Below are positions 1-12,504 of a DNA stretch of 64,000 nucleotides, piece by piece. The notes under the pieces are model-generated. The model was not told the origin of the DNA, did not search any database, and saw only the letters and a list, made by a program, of their open reading frames with translations. A program made the position numbers and the translations under genes. Each line of letters starts with the position of its first letter. Position 1 is the stretch's first letter. The DNA comes from Rhyzopertha dominica (Eukaryota > Arthropoda > Insecta > Coleoptera > Bostrichidae): the NCBI GenBank assembly GCA_025024175.1, contig QCXZ01000138.1, positions 51,183,092-51,247,091 of the forward strand, read 5' to 3'.

Positions 1-1227
1 AGTGATGCTTTTCCTGAATAATCAATGTCCAGGTTGTAACGTGTTATTTTTCCTCTTATAAAATCTATTAATCAAAACGATAGTACGCGGATATTCTTAT
101 TAAATCTTCTTAAAACTTAATCAAACGCACAACATTCAGTATAATTATCGTGAGAGAATCCTTCAACAGTTTTTGTTGCCCGATAGAATTTAGCACTCCA
201 TCGCGTACGAAGGCATTCTGGAAGAATCGCTTGACGAGTGCACTAGCTTCGTGCAATACTTTACCTTTTAATTTAAATTAAGGGGTACATTTGAGTTCTG
301 TGCCCAGCCTTGTTTTGAAGCCGAAACAGGAGTAACCCTCAATAAGAACGAGGTATTATCTAAATTTTATTTATATCTTTTATTAACTAACGCCGATTTT
401 ATAATTAAGTTAGGGTTCTAAGGTGGGAGATTCGGACATATTACCTGAATCCAATTCGTGTAAGCAGCCAAATTTCGAACCAGCTAATGTGTTGTACCTA
501 CCTGAAAGGGGAAAGCCGTTACAACCTTTTGAAGGGGACCGTGATAACTTCAACTAATATGGCGCGAAGTAGGCTGAAAGAGCACAGACCATCCTCGGCC
601 GCTGGCGTGGACAGCTAAGTGTACAATTTTAATCACTGTTTTGGGATATCTCAAAGACCGCATTTCAAACATTTACACATAAATTTCATATATAAATTCT
701 ATACACATTTTTGAAAGATTTTGTGAACTGAAGCAAAGCTTTGCGGCAAGGCCTCACCATTTCAGCTGTTCAAATTCGATTGTTTTAAACTTAACTTCAT
801 TTACAATTTAAAACATAAGATACATTGCATATTGTACTGGATGAAATTCCAATTGCGTAATTTTAAATAGAGTTACTTTCCCTCCAATAATCGTTTTATC
901 AAAAACTAGGCATTTCCAGTTTTTTGTGAAAGCTGGTGGCGCCCTTTTTTATAATGATTTTGCTGGTTTCATATATTCTATCGATCAAAATTTAAATAAA
1001 TATAAGATCTCAGAAGCCCGCCCATTTGCCGCCGAAATTCGAGCTGCCGTAGCGGCCTACCTTCAATAGGGCATCTGAAGGCCATAAGGTCTTTTTATGG
1101 GGATGGATAAAATTGAAGCTATAGGAGACATATTAAAAGATTTGCGACAGCCAATAATAAGATTTTGCAGAGAAATAGTCCCTGGAGTTTTCTAAAACGT
1201 GTGGAGTGAAATATATATAGTGATATA
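1..1227. other. Non-coding DNA, nothing recognised
   Basis: AT-rich sequence with a moderately GC-richer patch at about 430-640. I see no coding stretch, RNA gene or repeat shared with the rest of the window. It ends at the TA (1226-1227) that precedes the family A transposon terminus. Confidence 0.6.
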
Positions 1228-3220
1228 CAAGGTGATTTTTTGAAAACTTCACACCTTAAATAAAAATTTAAAATTTTGCAAAAACACGTAAACTTATGTT
1301 TGCAGGGGGACAACTTTTGAGATAAGTTTTTAATGGATAGCGCTTACCCTCTTAGCGGGGTAGATACCCCTTCAAAAATTTTAAATGAAACTACCTATCT
1401 TACGATACATCATTTAAGCATTAGTTTTACTATTTTTTACCCATTGACGGGGTAGTAGGTCAAAAAGTGCATTGTAGCAAGTGGCTTATAAAATGGAATA
1501 TTTTGGACTTTTTTAACAAGATTTATTGTCTTGCAGTTACAATAAAAATTGTCCTTACTTAAGCCTAATTGTTACACCTAAGCAAAATGCCAAAAATACT
1601 TAAAATTTTCTTTCGACATTACTTGATATTGCAACTCGACGGTTTATACTGAATTGGCTAAATAATTATCTACTTTGCGTTTCCAATTTTTTGTTTCAAC
1701 TTTTTGGCTACTTCTTTGGCACGACCATCTTTTTGTTCACATTCCTTTTTATAAATCGCGTGAAAAAAGTGAGAGTCCAAGTGATAATGGTTTTATTTAC
1801 GGTGCTGAGCATAGCTGTGCTCGTGCGTCAGCAAGGGTGTTTAACGAACGGCACCCCGATAAAAATGTTGACGCTAGGTACATTCTCGATCTCGTGCAGA
1901 AATTTCAAGACACTGGATCTGTAGTAAACAAAAAAAGTGCAGGGAATAGAGTCGTTGATGAAATGGCCCAACTTGAAGTACTTGGTCATTTTGCAATAGA
2001 TCCAACTAGCTCTTTGCGTAACATTTCTACAGCCACTGGACTTTCTTATTCATCTGTAAGGAAAGTTACAAAAACTGCACAAATTCCATCCCTATAAGAT
2101 GAAAACTCTCCAAGAACTCGGCGAAGATGACTTCGATAGAAGACTGCAATTTTGCGAAATTATGACAGAAAAGATTATAGTAAATCCAAATCTAATAAAA
2201 AATATCTGCTTCAGTGATGAATGCACATTTTTTTTAACGGCTCTGTAAATAAACATAACGTCAGGTACTGGAGTGACGAAAATCCTTATATTTTTCGAGA
2301 AGGTCATACACAAGTTCCTCAGAAGCTGAACGTCTGGGCTGGAATACTTGGCAACGCAATTGTAGGTCCAATTTTCATTGATGGGACGCTAAATGGGGGA
2401 ATGTATTTAGAATTACTTGATAACGTTATTGATCCTTTAATCACAGAGCAATTAGAAAACCAACGTGACCCTGAAGGAAATCCAATGTTGGATGAATACG
2501 AATTGTTTTACCAACATGATGGAGCCCCACCGCATTACGCCATTAATGTGCGAAATTGGTTAAATCATAGATTTCCTCTTCACTGGATTGGTAGGCGTGG
2601 AACAATTGAATGGCCGCCACGATCACCCGATTTGACTGCTTTAGATTTCTTTCTATGGGGTCATTTAAAATCGGTGGTTTACAAAACACAACCTACTAGC
2701 CTGGACGATCTGCGAGAAAGAATTATTAACGAGTGCAGGAGGATTCCACCTGAAACTTTCCGAAAAGTGCAGCAGGAGTTCGAGAACCGTCTGTATTATT
2801 GTATGGAAAGAGGTGGTGCACATTTTGAGAATCTGTTGTAAGGTTTGAATTTCTATGGTTTTGTTCACACTGTTTTTGGAGTTACAAATAAATAATTTTT
2901 CTTTTTCGTGGACATGGACTTTCTAAAAAATTACATGATAAATACTTTAATGTTAATAATAATGTTAAAAGAAAATTTTCAGTATTCTGGGAGTTTTTTT
3001 TAAGTGTCATATTTTTTACAAGTTGTTTGTTTAAATTTTGGGTTCTCGTAAGGACAAATTTTATTTCCGCTCCAAAATAAAATACATTTTGTTGAAAAGA
3101 GTCCAAAATATTCAATTTAATAAGCAACCTGTTTCGTAGGCACTATTAATCTATTACCCCGTCAATAAGTTAAACGTGGTAAAACTAATTACATGGCCAG
3201 ACTCTTTGTGAAATAAGCGC
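1228..3220 (+). mobile_element. Family A DD41D mariner/Tc1-like transposon, copy 1, right end lost
   Basis: The left terminus (CAAGGTGATTTTTTG, after a TA at 1226-1227) and the inner repeat run to about 1610. They match the termini of the copies at 5959-7309 and 23533-25745. The transposase gene follows (1787-2841), then the right-hand inverted repeat from about 2940. Homology to the other copies stops abruptly after GAAATAAGC at about 3220, so roughly the last 230 bp of the right repeat are missing. The copy is dead: its gene carries indels and one end is gone. The family belongs to the IS630-Tc1-mariner superfamily, which moves by cut-and-paste into TA dinucleotides. Confidence 0.85.
1787..2841 (+). 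pseudogene. Family A DD41D transposase, frameshifted
   Basis: Cut-and-paste transposase. The N-terminal helix-turn-helix is of the DUF4817 type seen in many insect transposases (FIYGAEHSCARASARVF), followed by a DDE/D catalytic domain. The first catalytic Asp lies in the region matching CFSDECTF of the 24 kb copy, the second in YQHDGAPPHY, and the third in TALDFFLWG. By my count 41 residues separate the last two, so the class is DD41D. Compared with the minus-strand copy at 24 kb, this gene lacks about 30 bp just after the ATG at 1787, has one extra A in an A-run near 2070, and lacks one G near 2240. The last two changes cancel, so the frame is open again to the stop at 2839-2841. It cannot make a normal protein. 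About 350 residues would be expected for the intact family. Confidence 0.85.
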
Positions 3221-3289
3221 AAAAACGTTTGCATAAATTCACGGTGCGTTACAAGAAGCTTGCCGGGAGTCGATGTGGATAGTTCAACA

Positions 3290-3690
3290 GTAAACTTGAT
3301 GGAGTAAGCGTTCCAGAGCGTTGTACTAGTGCTAAAGACGACCACAGGAGTTGGAGACAATATACTGTTACCGACAACACTTTTACTGCTATTGTGGCTA
3401 CAATAATGGAAGAAAAACGCATGGACAAACGAACAATAGACAAATACCAAAAGGCAAATGTATTTGTCTTCTTTGTAGAAAATTTAAATGCATGATTCCA
3501 AACGTGTAGGCGAGATATGAAAGACATAGGCGTAATCCTCTTGCACGATAACGCTTGATCGCATAAAACAGTGTCAGTCAAAGGAGTCCTCCAGATTTCG
3601 TTCTGTTCCTCCAGTGGGAAGGAGAATTTCGTGAAGTCCGATTTATTGACTTGGAAGGATATAAGCCCTGTAACAGCATATGCGTTTTGG
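3290..3690 (+). pseudogene. Highly decayed mariner-like transposase fragment
   Basis: On the plus strand the stretch 3535-3564 reads VILLHDNA-stop-SH, matching the second catalytic Asp motif (LLHDNARPH) of mariner transposases. About 200 bases upstream a reading frame gives DDHRSWRQYTVTDN, which resembles the mariner segment before the second helix-turn-helix (DD.RSGRP.TVTD). The parts lie in the expected order but are shorter than normal and full of stops. A longer minus-strand frame over the same bases (3249-3698, 149 codons) has no recognisable motif and I treat it as spurious. The assignment rests on short motifs only. Confidence 0.4.
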
Positions 3691-3700
3691 ATATGCATCC

Positions 3701-5958
3701 TAATACAGAACTAAAGTGAAATTACCTGTAGTCCATAGAAAATTATTTTGAGACAAACCATCAGAGCCTAAAATTATAGCAACTCTCTCACAGCATCCCA
3801 TGTGTCCAGGTCGGCATTCAATTATGTCCGTACGCCATTTCGGTTCTGAAGCCCGCTGACGCGAAACACTAAATAATCAATGGTGTCGTATTATGCAATT
3901 ACGAATTCCATCAGTAATTGTTGATAATAACCCTTGCACATGTCAATTCTAATAAAGCCAATACAAACATTTCATAATGCAGCATCGGGCTTAAAATCAA
4001 ATGTATTGATGCAGCGCTCGTAATTGGCGAAAATGCGTTTCGTGTAAATAATAAAAGCCATTTTGGTTTTACGCTATTACGGCTTGCGTTTATTTGTTTA
4101 TTTGATCCCAGCCCATGAATTCGAATCAGCAGAATTAATTAATTTTCGACCTAACCGGAACGGCATTATGATTTTTCGTGTGCGTCGCCAGGCTTGAGTG
4201 ATGATCGTTCGTGCCTCCGAATGCGGTTCATCAAGTTGGCAGAGACCAGGTTTAAACCTACAAACGCGATGTTAATTTATTTTCAAGTACCTGCACGAGG
4301 GTAATCGAGCTCGCATACTCATCAATTACGAAAACAATTGCTCTTGTACTGTAGGCTAAATCAGTTGAATGGCTGGAATGAGCTCGATAATTTCGCGACT
4401 AACGAATAAACTATGTTTGATGTTAGCCTATCTAGTTATCAAGGGCAACAGGGTTGTGATCTATTTATCCTGCATTAAGTGATAGTTTATACGAATACGA
4501 TTACATTTATGCCTTCCTTCATAACATATGCTCAAAGATATTATCATTTTCTTCAATACACTCTTTGTCTAAAAAATGTTCTAACATGACTTAGCATATC
4601 TATCAATCATCCGTGCTGTCCTATCTCAAAAATTCCAAACTGGAAGATAAGGGGAAATTTAACTACAACCTTTGTTTTTATATAAAAAATCCTAGTAAGC
4701 CATAAACTTTAAAGAAGCAAAACGTGCATAGTAACGGTTGATACCGATGTTAATTCCGAACGTGGATCGTTACAAACCTAGAAATAGCTGACGTTTTAGG
4801 CTTTCATCGTTTAGGCGAGCCCCGTATTCACGGCGTTGATATTCACCTTTATCTCGCCAACCCCCAGGCACCCCCGACGTGCCTAGGCAAACAGGGTCGG
4901 CAACGTCGCAGCTTGCAGATTGTATCTTTGATGTCGGTTCAGCGGGCCCGGGCGATATGATATTCCACCAGCAAACTAAAAATAATAGCCGCCTGCATTT
5001 GCTTTAGAAATCCCGCTTACATCTCTCGTATGTACACGCTTATTTAAATATTTACTTTCGACAAAGTTGGCTGTACTTAATATAATCCGGCGGAGTATAA
5101 CAGGCGGTGGTCCCGGTAATCTCTCAGTCTCTGCACTTCAATTGTTTGGCCTAAGTAGTGGCTTACGATTTACAAATTGCGCGCTGCATTCCTCTGATGC
5201 CGAATGGTTGTGTAGATTTGAGGGTGTTTGCTCTAGTTGGGTCAGTCGTCCCATTAACACGTTCCCTTTGTAGGTTAAAACTGTTTGGAAAAGTACAAAT
5301 TATTAAGGAACCTCATGACGCATGTNGGAGTTTTGTTCTGCCACTATAACTCACGTTACGTTGTTACTAGATCAGATTATTAAACGCAGCCAGAATAAGA
5401 AAGACCTAAGCTGGATTTTCCTCGAAAAGCTTTTCTTTATTTGTAACACAATTACAGCCTTGCAAACTTTTCAAAGAAGGAAAAACTTTCTCTATTTTTA
5501 CTAGCAAAATTTGCCCAGAGTAAAACCTCAATTTACTCGTTTCAAACACAATTAAATAAGAATTAGTTTTTGTTAAATAATAACAGAACGAAAGATCTGC
5601 AAGTTTAATAAATACACGTAACGGGTGGTGCCATCAAACGGTTGTTTTAGCAACTTTTTCCGAATGTCACACTTTCGCGTAGGTACGTACAGCGGTGGGA
5701 ACACTGTGTTGCTAGTTATAATGACGCAGCATCACAAAATGTAACTCAGGATCCTTAAATTCAGTAACTTATGTTGCGTGATGACAAGTTCTGCAGTTTT
5801 GTATGTTTTGGAAGATCTAATCGTTCTCCTAGAAAAAGTAGCAATCTTTTCAGTTCGTTAAATTAAAGTATCTTAACAATTACTCGAAATAACATGAGGA
5901 CTAAAACCGAAAATGCTTTAGGTTTACTTATACCTTAAAGGTAGAAACACCTAGACCT
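3701..5958. other. Non-coding DNA with a GC-richer island near 4.8-5.0 kb
   Basis: No gene or repeat recognised. 4800-4990 is clearly richer in G+C than its surroundings. A single N lies at 5325. The small open frames at 5067-5504 show no family features. Confidence 0.55.
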
Positions 5959-7309
5959 ACCCTCTTAGCGGGGTAGATACCCCTTCAAAAATTTTAAATG
6001 AAACTACCCATCTTACGATACATCATATAAAAGCTTATTACACAAGGAGTCTTGCCATGTAATTAGTTTTACTATTTTTTACCCATTGACGGGGCAGTGG
6101 GTCAAAAAGTGTATTGTAGCAAGTGGCTTATAAAGTGGAATATTTTGGACTTTTTTTAACAAGATTTATTGTCTTGCAGTTACAATAAAAATTGTCCTTA
6201 CTTAAGCCTAAAAAAACTTGTTAAAAAGTAATTGTTACACCTAAGCAAAATGCCAAAAATACTTAAAATTTTCGTTGATGGGACGCTAAATGGGGGAATG
6301 TATTTAGAATTACTTGATAACGTTATTGATCACAGAGCAATTAGAAAACCAACGTGACCCTGAAGGAAATCCAATGTTGGATGAATACGAATTGTTTTAC
6401 CAACATGATGGAGCCCCACCGCATTACGCCATTAATGTGCGAAATTGGTTAAATCATAGATTTCCTCTTCACTGGATTGGTAGGCGTGGAACAATTGAAT
6501 GCCCGCCACGATCACCCGATTTGACTGCTTTAGATTTCTTTCTATGGGGTCATCTAAAATCTGTGGTTTACAAAACACAACCTACTAGCCTGGACGATTT
6601 GCGAGAAAGAATTATTAACGAGTGCAGGAAGATTCCACCTGAAACTTTCCGAAAAGTGCAGCAGGAGTTCGAGAACCGTCTGTATTATTGTATGGAAAGA
6701 GGTGGTGCACATTTTGAGAATCTATTGTAAGGTTTGAATTTCTATGGTTTTGTTCACACTGTTTTTGGAGTTACAAATAAATAATTTTTCTTTTTCGTGG
6801 ACATGGACTTTCTAAAAAATTACATGATAAATACTTTAATGTTAATAATAATGTTAAAAGAAAATTTTCAGTATTCTGGGAGTTTTTTTTAAGTGTCATA
6901 TTTTTTTTGTTTGTTTAAATTTTGGGTTCTCGTAAGGACAAATTTTATTTCCGCTCTAAAATAAAATACATTTTGTTGAAAAGAGTCCAAAATATTCAAT
7001 TTAATAAGCAACCTGTTTCGTAGGCACTATTAATCTATTACCCCCGTCAATAAGTTAAACGTGGTAAAACTAATTACATGGCCAGACTCTTTATGAAATA
7101 AGCTTTCAAATGATGTTTCACAAGATGGATAGTTCCATTTAAAATTTTTAAAGGGGTGTCTACCCTGCTCAGAGAGTAAGCGCTATCCATTAAAAACTTA
7201 TCTCAAAAGTTGTCCCCCTGCAAACAAAAGTTTACCTGTTTTTGCAAATTTTTAAATTTTTGCTATATTTAAAGTTATTTAAGGTGTGAAGTTTTCAAAA
7301 AATCACCCT
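5959..7309 (+). mobile_element. Family A transposon, copy 2, internally deleted
   Basis: The left end begins within the inverted repeat (TACCCTCTTAGCGGGG, about 5959), so the outermost 110 or so bases are missing. The right end is complete, finishing TCACCCT at about 7309 beside TATA. At 6273 the left inner repeat joins directly to the middle of the transposase gene, removing the helix-turn-helix half and the first catalytic Asp. It is a non-autonomous deletion derivative with a long right-hand inverted repeat (about 6830-7309). Confidence 0.85.
6275..6730 (+). pseudogene. C-terminal half of family A transposase
   Basis: It matches the C-terminal part of the copy 1 and copy 3 transposases, from VDGTLNGGMYLELL to the final ENLL. 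Both C-terminal catalytic Asp motifs are present (YQHDGAPPHY and TALDFFLWG, 41 residues apart). An 8-bp deletion near 6330, relative to the other copies, adds a frameshift. The whole DNA-binding half is absent, so no activity is expected. The stop at 6728-6730 is shared with copy 1. Confidence 0.85.
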
Positions 7310-10300
7310 ATATAAACGAATAATAATTGAACGAATGTTCGGATCAATAACTTTTCCTGTAGTTATTTTATAATTCTTCAATAAAAATTTTTATAATTGT
7401 AACTACTCAAAACGCTTTTGATTTTTTAAATCCCGTTGAATATCCTCACGACATTTATAAACATCCTGTGTTTTTTGTTGTTCTTCACACAGTTAGGAAA
7501 ATCTATGGCAGGTATTTTAGTTTTTTAACAGAATATAATACACTCCCGAATCACTAGATTTGCTCTTCCACTAATAGTCATTTTAATTTGGCGAATGTTG
7601 AAAAATATAAATAAGAGAGATTCCAAATACAGCTTTTAAAAAAGTTTCTTTTGACCTACCCTCGTATTGCGTTCACGATTTTTGATAAACACCTGGGAGA
7701 ATTTAACAGCCGCTCCTTCCCTCATTTTACAAGTGCATATTTTGAATCTCGAATCTCCAGATCGTGTCCTGAATATTAATTACTGCTGACCAATCACTTG
7801 CCAGAGACACAGGGCCCGAAATTAATATTAATACAATGTATTTATTATTCATTAACCCCGAAAGTTCCTCGTTTGGGGCGCTCTTAACGGCGAAAGTGTT
7901 TTCACTGTTCCAACCGTGGCAGTTCAGTTAATACAAGAGTAAAGTAAATTCAACTAATTACGCACCTTTGCTCTTTCACCGTCAGCCCAAAAAGTTTACT
8001 TTTATAATGGGCCCAGACAGCGTGGAGGCGTAAAAATAAGAGAATTATCGGATTTTAACAAGTTCTGTAGAAACGTACTCGAACAAACGACGAATTAGAG
8101 GCTATCAAGTTTAGGAATTATCGCTGTTCATGAGTCGGCGTGATTTTTGCGATTTAAATTTCCTGCTGGTAAGGATTGAAGTTTCCGATAGGTCTTGTCC
8201 CAATACAAAATGTCGCAGACTGATTTTAAGGGGGGGGGGGGTATTTCAAAGGAATGTTAGTATTGTTCGCAAGAATTCTTCTGTGGGGTATACAGGACGC
8301 AATTTTGATTCATAAATTAAAGAAACTATTACAAGTAATCCAAAAATGTAAGAAAAATTGGCGATTTAGTAGCCATAAACATATATTTTTAGAAAACTGA
8401 TTCTTTATATAGCAGGTAGTTCTGCCACCTTATCACAGTAATAACGAAAATTGTAGTAAATTTTTGACTCGCATAGTGATTCTTTTTTATATAGTATTAG
8501 ATGTGCAATGCTTGATTTTCTTGCACGAATGGAAATCAGGCATTTTCTAGCCGGTTTACATATAAAAAATAGTAGAAGCATGTATGCTTCTACTCGTACA
8601 TTAAGTATTAATGATTAAAGAAAATATTTCAACTTTACCGAAAGATCATAATAATGTAGCCATTATCTACAGTCTTATGTTGAAAGTTTGATTTTGTATC
8701 TAGTTGAGTAAAGCTTGGTCTTTTAAAGAAGTGAATCGCATTATCTCAAAAAAATCAGTGCAGCTTCATTGTGTTACAGCAATTTTTTAAACATCGGCTT
8801 TATTTAAATCGTTTTAACCAGTAATAAATGTGCCTAAATGGATTTTATTGCCCTTTTTGGTGGGTGGTTTTCACATAAAATTTCACACGCCGATCGATGA
8901 CGGGTAAATTATTGCGGTGGACATTTTGTATTTATTTATTCACCTAATTGTGTTTGTTTTGTGACATATGTGAAACGACTCGTCGGAAAAATCGAGTCGA
9001 ACATGAAAGCGTTTAAATTTTAACCTGAAATCTGCCCTGCCGTCTTGATTCACGTGCGGTTTTTTGAATTTGTCAAATATTGAGAATGATTAAAAATCTG
9101 CGGGTGTTGTGGATGGTGATGCAACATATATATCAACAGATTGCTGTTTCTGTTAGCATGACTTTATAAACGATATGTCTTATACGCTATTTGAATTTGG
9201 TAATGTACTGTTTGTATGTTGGCACTTATCCGGGTTGATTGTGTCTGTATCCATTCTTCCTTACAACACTGCATTTGCCAATACACAGCACCTCAAAATA
9301 ACCAATTCACGTTCTCGACGCTTTATCTTCTTGTCTTTCTGCATCTTCACTAATTCTATATTTACGTATGGACTTGTACAAACTTCTCTTTTTAATTTTC
9401 ATTTCTCTTTTTTTAGGACGTTGAATTTATTCAGACGACTTAAGGTAAGTCCACCGCCATCTTTCTTTAACGCATGCACTAACTCTAATGCTTTCTACAC
9501 ACTGGTTGATAATGTTATTACTGTGCTTGTTGATGTTTTGGTGTTTTTAGTAATTGCTTTATTATTATAATTTCAAGATCACTTTACGTAAAAGGTATGT
9601 TACTTCTACAACTGAGGAAGTATTAAGGTATTTCGCAATCGACAAAGGACATGAATTAAAATATTTCAGGAAGTTAAATTGTCGATATGTGCGTAATCAT
9701 GCTTCTGTACTAGGCTTTTTATTTTTATGCCTCAAAACCAGTCTTTGTCTACTAGAACTACGTCTTCTTCTATAAAGCCGCTTTTGAAGTAAGCTAATGT
9801 TCGCAGTCCTTTGTATTTTTATCTCAAATTAAGCAGCTATAAGAATTTTTCATATTCGAGCTCCCTTGCTTGTTTCCCCAGAAGCCCGCGCCCCACGAGG
9901 AGGCCGTGTTCGTTTTTTATGAAAAAAGAACCTTTTGAATTTTATTTTGTGCAACAACAAAGCGTTGTTATGATTCATAAAAGGAATCGCTTTAATATTT
10001 CAGAGGAGGAACATAATACCTGGTCCCACGAAGGAAAACTTTATTGCTAATTGTGTTTCTGTATACCTACTACGCGAAAAAGATTGCTAATAATTAAATT
10101 TTGTGCTTCGAGGCGCGCAATTTTAATTTTTAATTTATTACGGGGCAGGCCTGTACTTTGAAGATGTTTGTTACACGGCGTCATTTTTACCGTGCTTTTA
10201 TTGGTCCGTTACGGCCGAGTAATACACCCGGGAGCGTCAAGTTAAAAACTTTATTATTTTGCAATGAAACGCTAAACACACGCCGAAGTTTCCTCACATA

Positions 10301-10904
10301 AAGTTTAATCGACAAGCAGCTGGCTGACGTCACGACTTTGTGGAACTTGGATGATGTTTTGAAAGGGGGAGCGGGATTATTTTTATTTGGACGCTCAACT
10401 CTTGTGATTGGCTTTTGTACCTCATTATGAATGTTCAAGTTGGCCTTTCGTATTTTACTCCAGGACAAAATAAAAAGATAAATTAATTTGTTCTGTCAAA
10501 GTATACAGCCAATGAACGAGTCAGGTGGTCCAAGTTTCTCTCCACTTTGGACTGAACAAAATCTATTACAATAGCACTAAGGTTCCGGCGTTTATTATTT
10601 CTTTGGATGCTTCTTTTCAGATTGCTTCATATTAATTCGATCAGGTTCAACACACATTAATAATACTGTGTGCCCAGTTGTCTTGCGATTTTATCAAGCC
10701 TGTATAAGTTATTCAAAGATTGACCTCTTTAATAATATTCAGGAATTTCAATCTTGACCCTCCAGACCAAACGGAGAGTCGTGGTTCAATTCATAACCCA
10801 CTGTAGTAGTATCTAACCTTTTTAACAATAGCAGAGCAATATAATCTTATTTAATGTTTACGTCTACAATAAATCTACACGAAGTCTATCAAATCCACTA
10901 TATT
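7310..10904. other. Long non-coding stretch, no gene recognised
   Basis: AT-rich sequence with a GC-richer island at about 7780-7960 and a smaller one near 8880-9060. It holds a run of 12 G at 8230-8241 and a short perfect palindrome at 8571-8594. An open frame at 9175-9570 (131 codons) is hydrophobic and Phe-rich, shows no family motif, and is probably chance in T-rich DNA. No repeat here is shared with other parts of the window. Confidence 0.5.
8571..8594. repeat. Short perfect inverted repeat
   Basis: Arms of 11 bp (AGTAGAAGCAT and its complement) are separated by GT. It would form a tight hairpin, but no neighbouring gene or T-run suggests a function. Confidence 0.6.
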
Positions 10905-10920
10905 TAATAAATAGGCAAAG

Positions 10921-10949
10921 CGCTTTCAGCTATAATTAGCAATCATCAG
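10921..10949 (-). other. Hammerhead-like core in the PLE 1 tail
   Basis: On the minus strand CTGATGA (10949-10943) is followed by a short GCTA/TAGC stem and GAAA (10927-10924). That is the order of the conserved strands of a hammerhead ribozyme. PLEs are known to carry such motifs near their ends. The flanking U-U pair beside the stem and the sequence after GAAA do not fit a canonical active fold, so it is probably a decayed motif. Confidence 0.3.
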
Positions 10950-11289
10950 TGCCTCATAATGTAAAAATAGGAATACGAAAGAATTTATAAAACTGACATT
11001 GTCAAAATCGAAATAAGCAATCTTGACTTCAAACAAAAAAGTAGCCTGCAAGCCAAAAGCACAAACATGAAATTAATGATCAAATAAAGAATTTAGAACA
11101 GGACAACTAAAATTACAAAAATTATTCAAAATTGTAAAATTACCGTTATCTATAATTTTGTATATGTCAAGAATTTCTAGAAAATTTAATTTTGAGGATT
11201 TATTACAAACATGTAAAGGATTTAAATTATTTAAATTTGTATTAACTATATCAGTATTTTTATATTATTCATATTGTTTTAAGTGTTCA

Positions 11290-12486
11290 TTGCCTCTAAT
11301 TGAAAAAGATCTTCCCGTTTAACCAATATAAACAGATCTACAATCGCTACAAGAAAAACTATAAACTCCCGAATGATTCAAAACTGGAATTTTGTCTTTA
11401 TTGCTAACAGAACGGGAAACACACTGTCTAGCCTAGAAAAACCAACACTTATTCCATGAGAGGAAAACAATTTATATAAACTAAGTGAGACTGGACCAAC
11501 AAACCTAAGAGGATACCAAATTTTGGCTTCTTCAACATAAATGAATTTAAAAGAAAACTTAAATTTAAAGTATAATTTTTGTAATACATGATTTGGAAAG
11601 TTATTATTAAAAACAATTTGAAGAATTACACCTAGTTCCTTTTTAAAAGCGTTTAAAGAAAGAGGTAATTTAAAAGGTCTGTTAAAAAGAGAATAAAATG
11701 CGGATATTTCGTGTGTATAAGGGTGAAAAGAAAAGTAATTAATAATGTTCTCGGCGCAAGTGGGTTTTCTAAAAATTTCGAAAGATAGGTATGGAGAAGA
11801 CTGATTTCGTATAACTAATAAATCTAAAAATGGAATTTGATTTTTAATTTCTATTTCATAACTAAAATTTATAGAATCATGAAGAGAATTAATAAATGTA
11901 AGAAAATTATTTAAGTCATTGTAATTTCCTGTAAAAAGGCACAAAACATCATCTACATAACGATACCAAAATTTAATATGGGAAGAAAAGGAAACGTTTT
12001 TGAAAATATCTTGTTCTAAATTGTTCATAAAAAGTTGTGCTAAAAGTGGGCTAAGAGACGAACGCATTGCTAAACTTGAATGTTGTATGAAATATTTATT
12101 ATCGAAACAAAAAAATTTGATTTACGACAAATGCTGTTAAAGAAACCACATGTAAGTTTTTAAGACAGTCTTTTGGAGGTATCAAAGTAAATATATTATT
12201 GACATCGAAAGAAACAAGGAAAGAGTTCTGAATTTTTAATAGTAAAAGAATTTTCGAAATGTAAAACTTCACAAAGGGTCAAATTTTGCCATTTAGCTAA
12301 TTTATAACACAGAGAAATTATGAAGCAAACAACAGGTCTGATAGGACAGTTATCTTTGGGTATTTTAGGAAGTCCATAAATCCTTGGTGTTAAAGGATTC
12401 ATAGTCAACAATTTTGACTTAGTCCAGTTAAATAATTTTAACGTTGGTTCAACTTTCCACATTGGATGGAACACAAGTCCACGCAC
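11290..12486 (-). pseudogene. PLE 1 reverse transcriptase and GIY-YIG endonuclease, broken
   Basis: RT finger region: LTPRIYGLPKIPKDNCPIRP (within 12196-12486). Palm: SSLSPLLAQLFMNNLE, then the catalytic box FWYRYVDDVL and FLDLLVIRNQ with RKPT (11378-12067). The RT parts lie in different frames separated by a short broken stretch (12068-12195). After the end of the palm-thumb frame at 11378 a further frameshift leads into the endonuclease (about 11290-11375), which reads GVYSFSCSDC and SVYIG-stop-TGRS. These are the GVY and YIG signatures of GIY-YIG nucleases, with a stop in place of the usual Gln. The protein is therefore interrupted at least three times. The YVDD catalytic residues remain readable. 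Confidence 0.8.
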
Positions 12487-12504
12487 AACACCCTCAGACA
12501 GTGA

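Larger units (their letters stand above)
10905..12486 (-). mobile_element. Penelope-like element (PLE 1), 5'-truncated
   Basis: Minus-strand retroelement with reverse transcriptase followed by a GIY-YIG endonuclease, the order that defines endonuclease-bearing PLEs. Downstream of the endonuclease lies a hammerhead-like core (10921-10949), as expected for a PLE tail. The element stops near 12486 where the family B fragment begins, so its 5' part is missing. PLEs insert by target-primed reverse transcription. Confidence 0.8.

Noticed and set aside
3249..3698. 149-codon minus-strand frame
   Set aside because: No recognisable motif; the opposite strand has mariner-like motifs, so it is an antisense by-product.
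9175..9570. 131-codon hydrophobic frame, possibly a membrane protein
   Set aside because: Composition follows T-rich DNA, there is no known family, and a possible acceptor/donor pair inside it (near 9418-9447) is too weak to support an exon.
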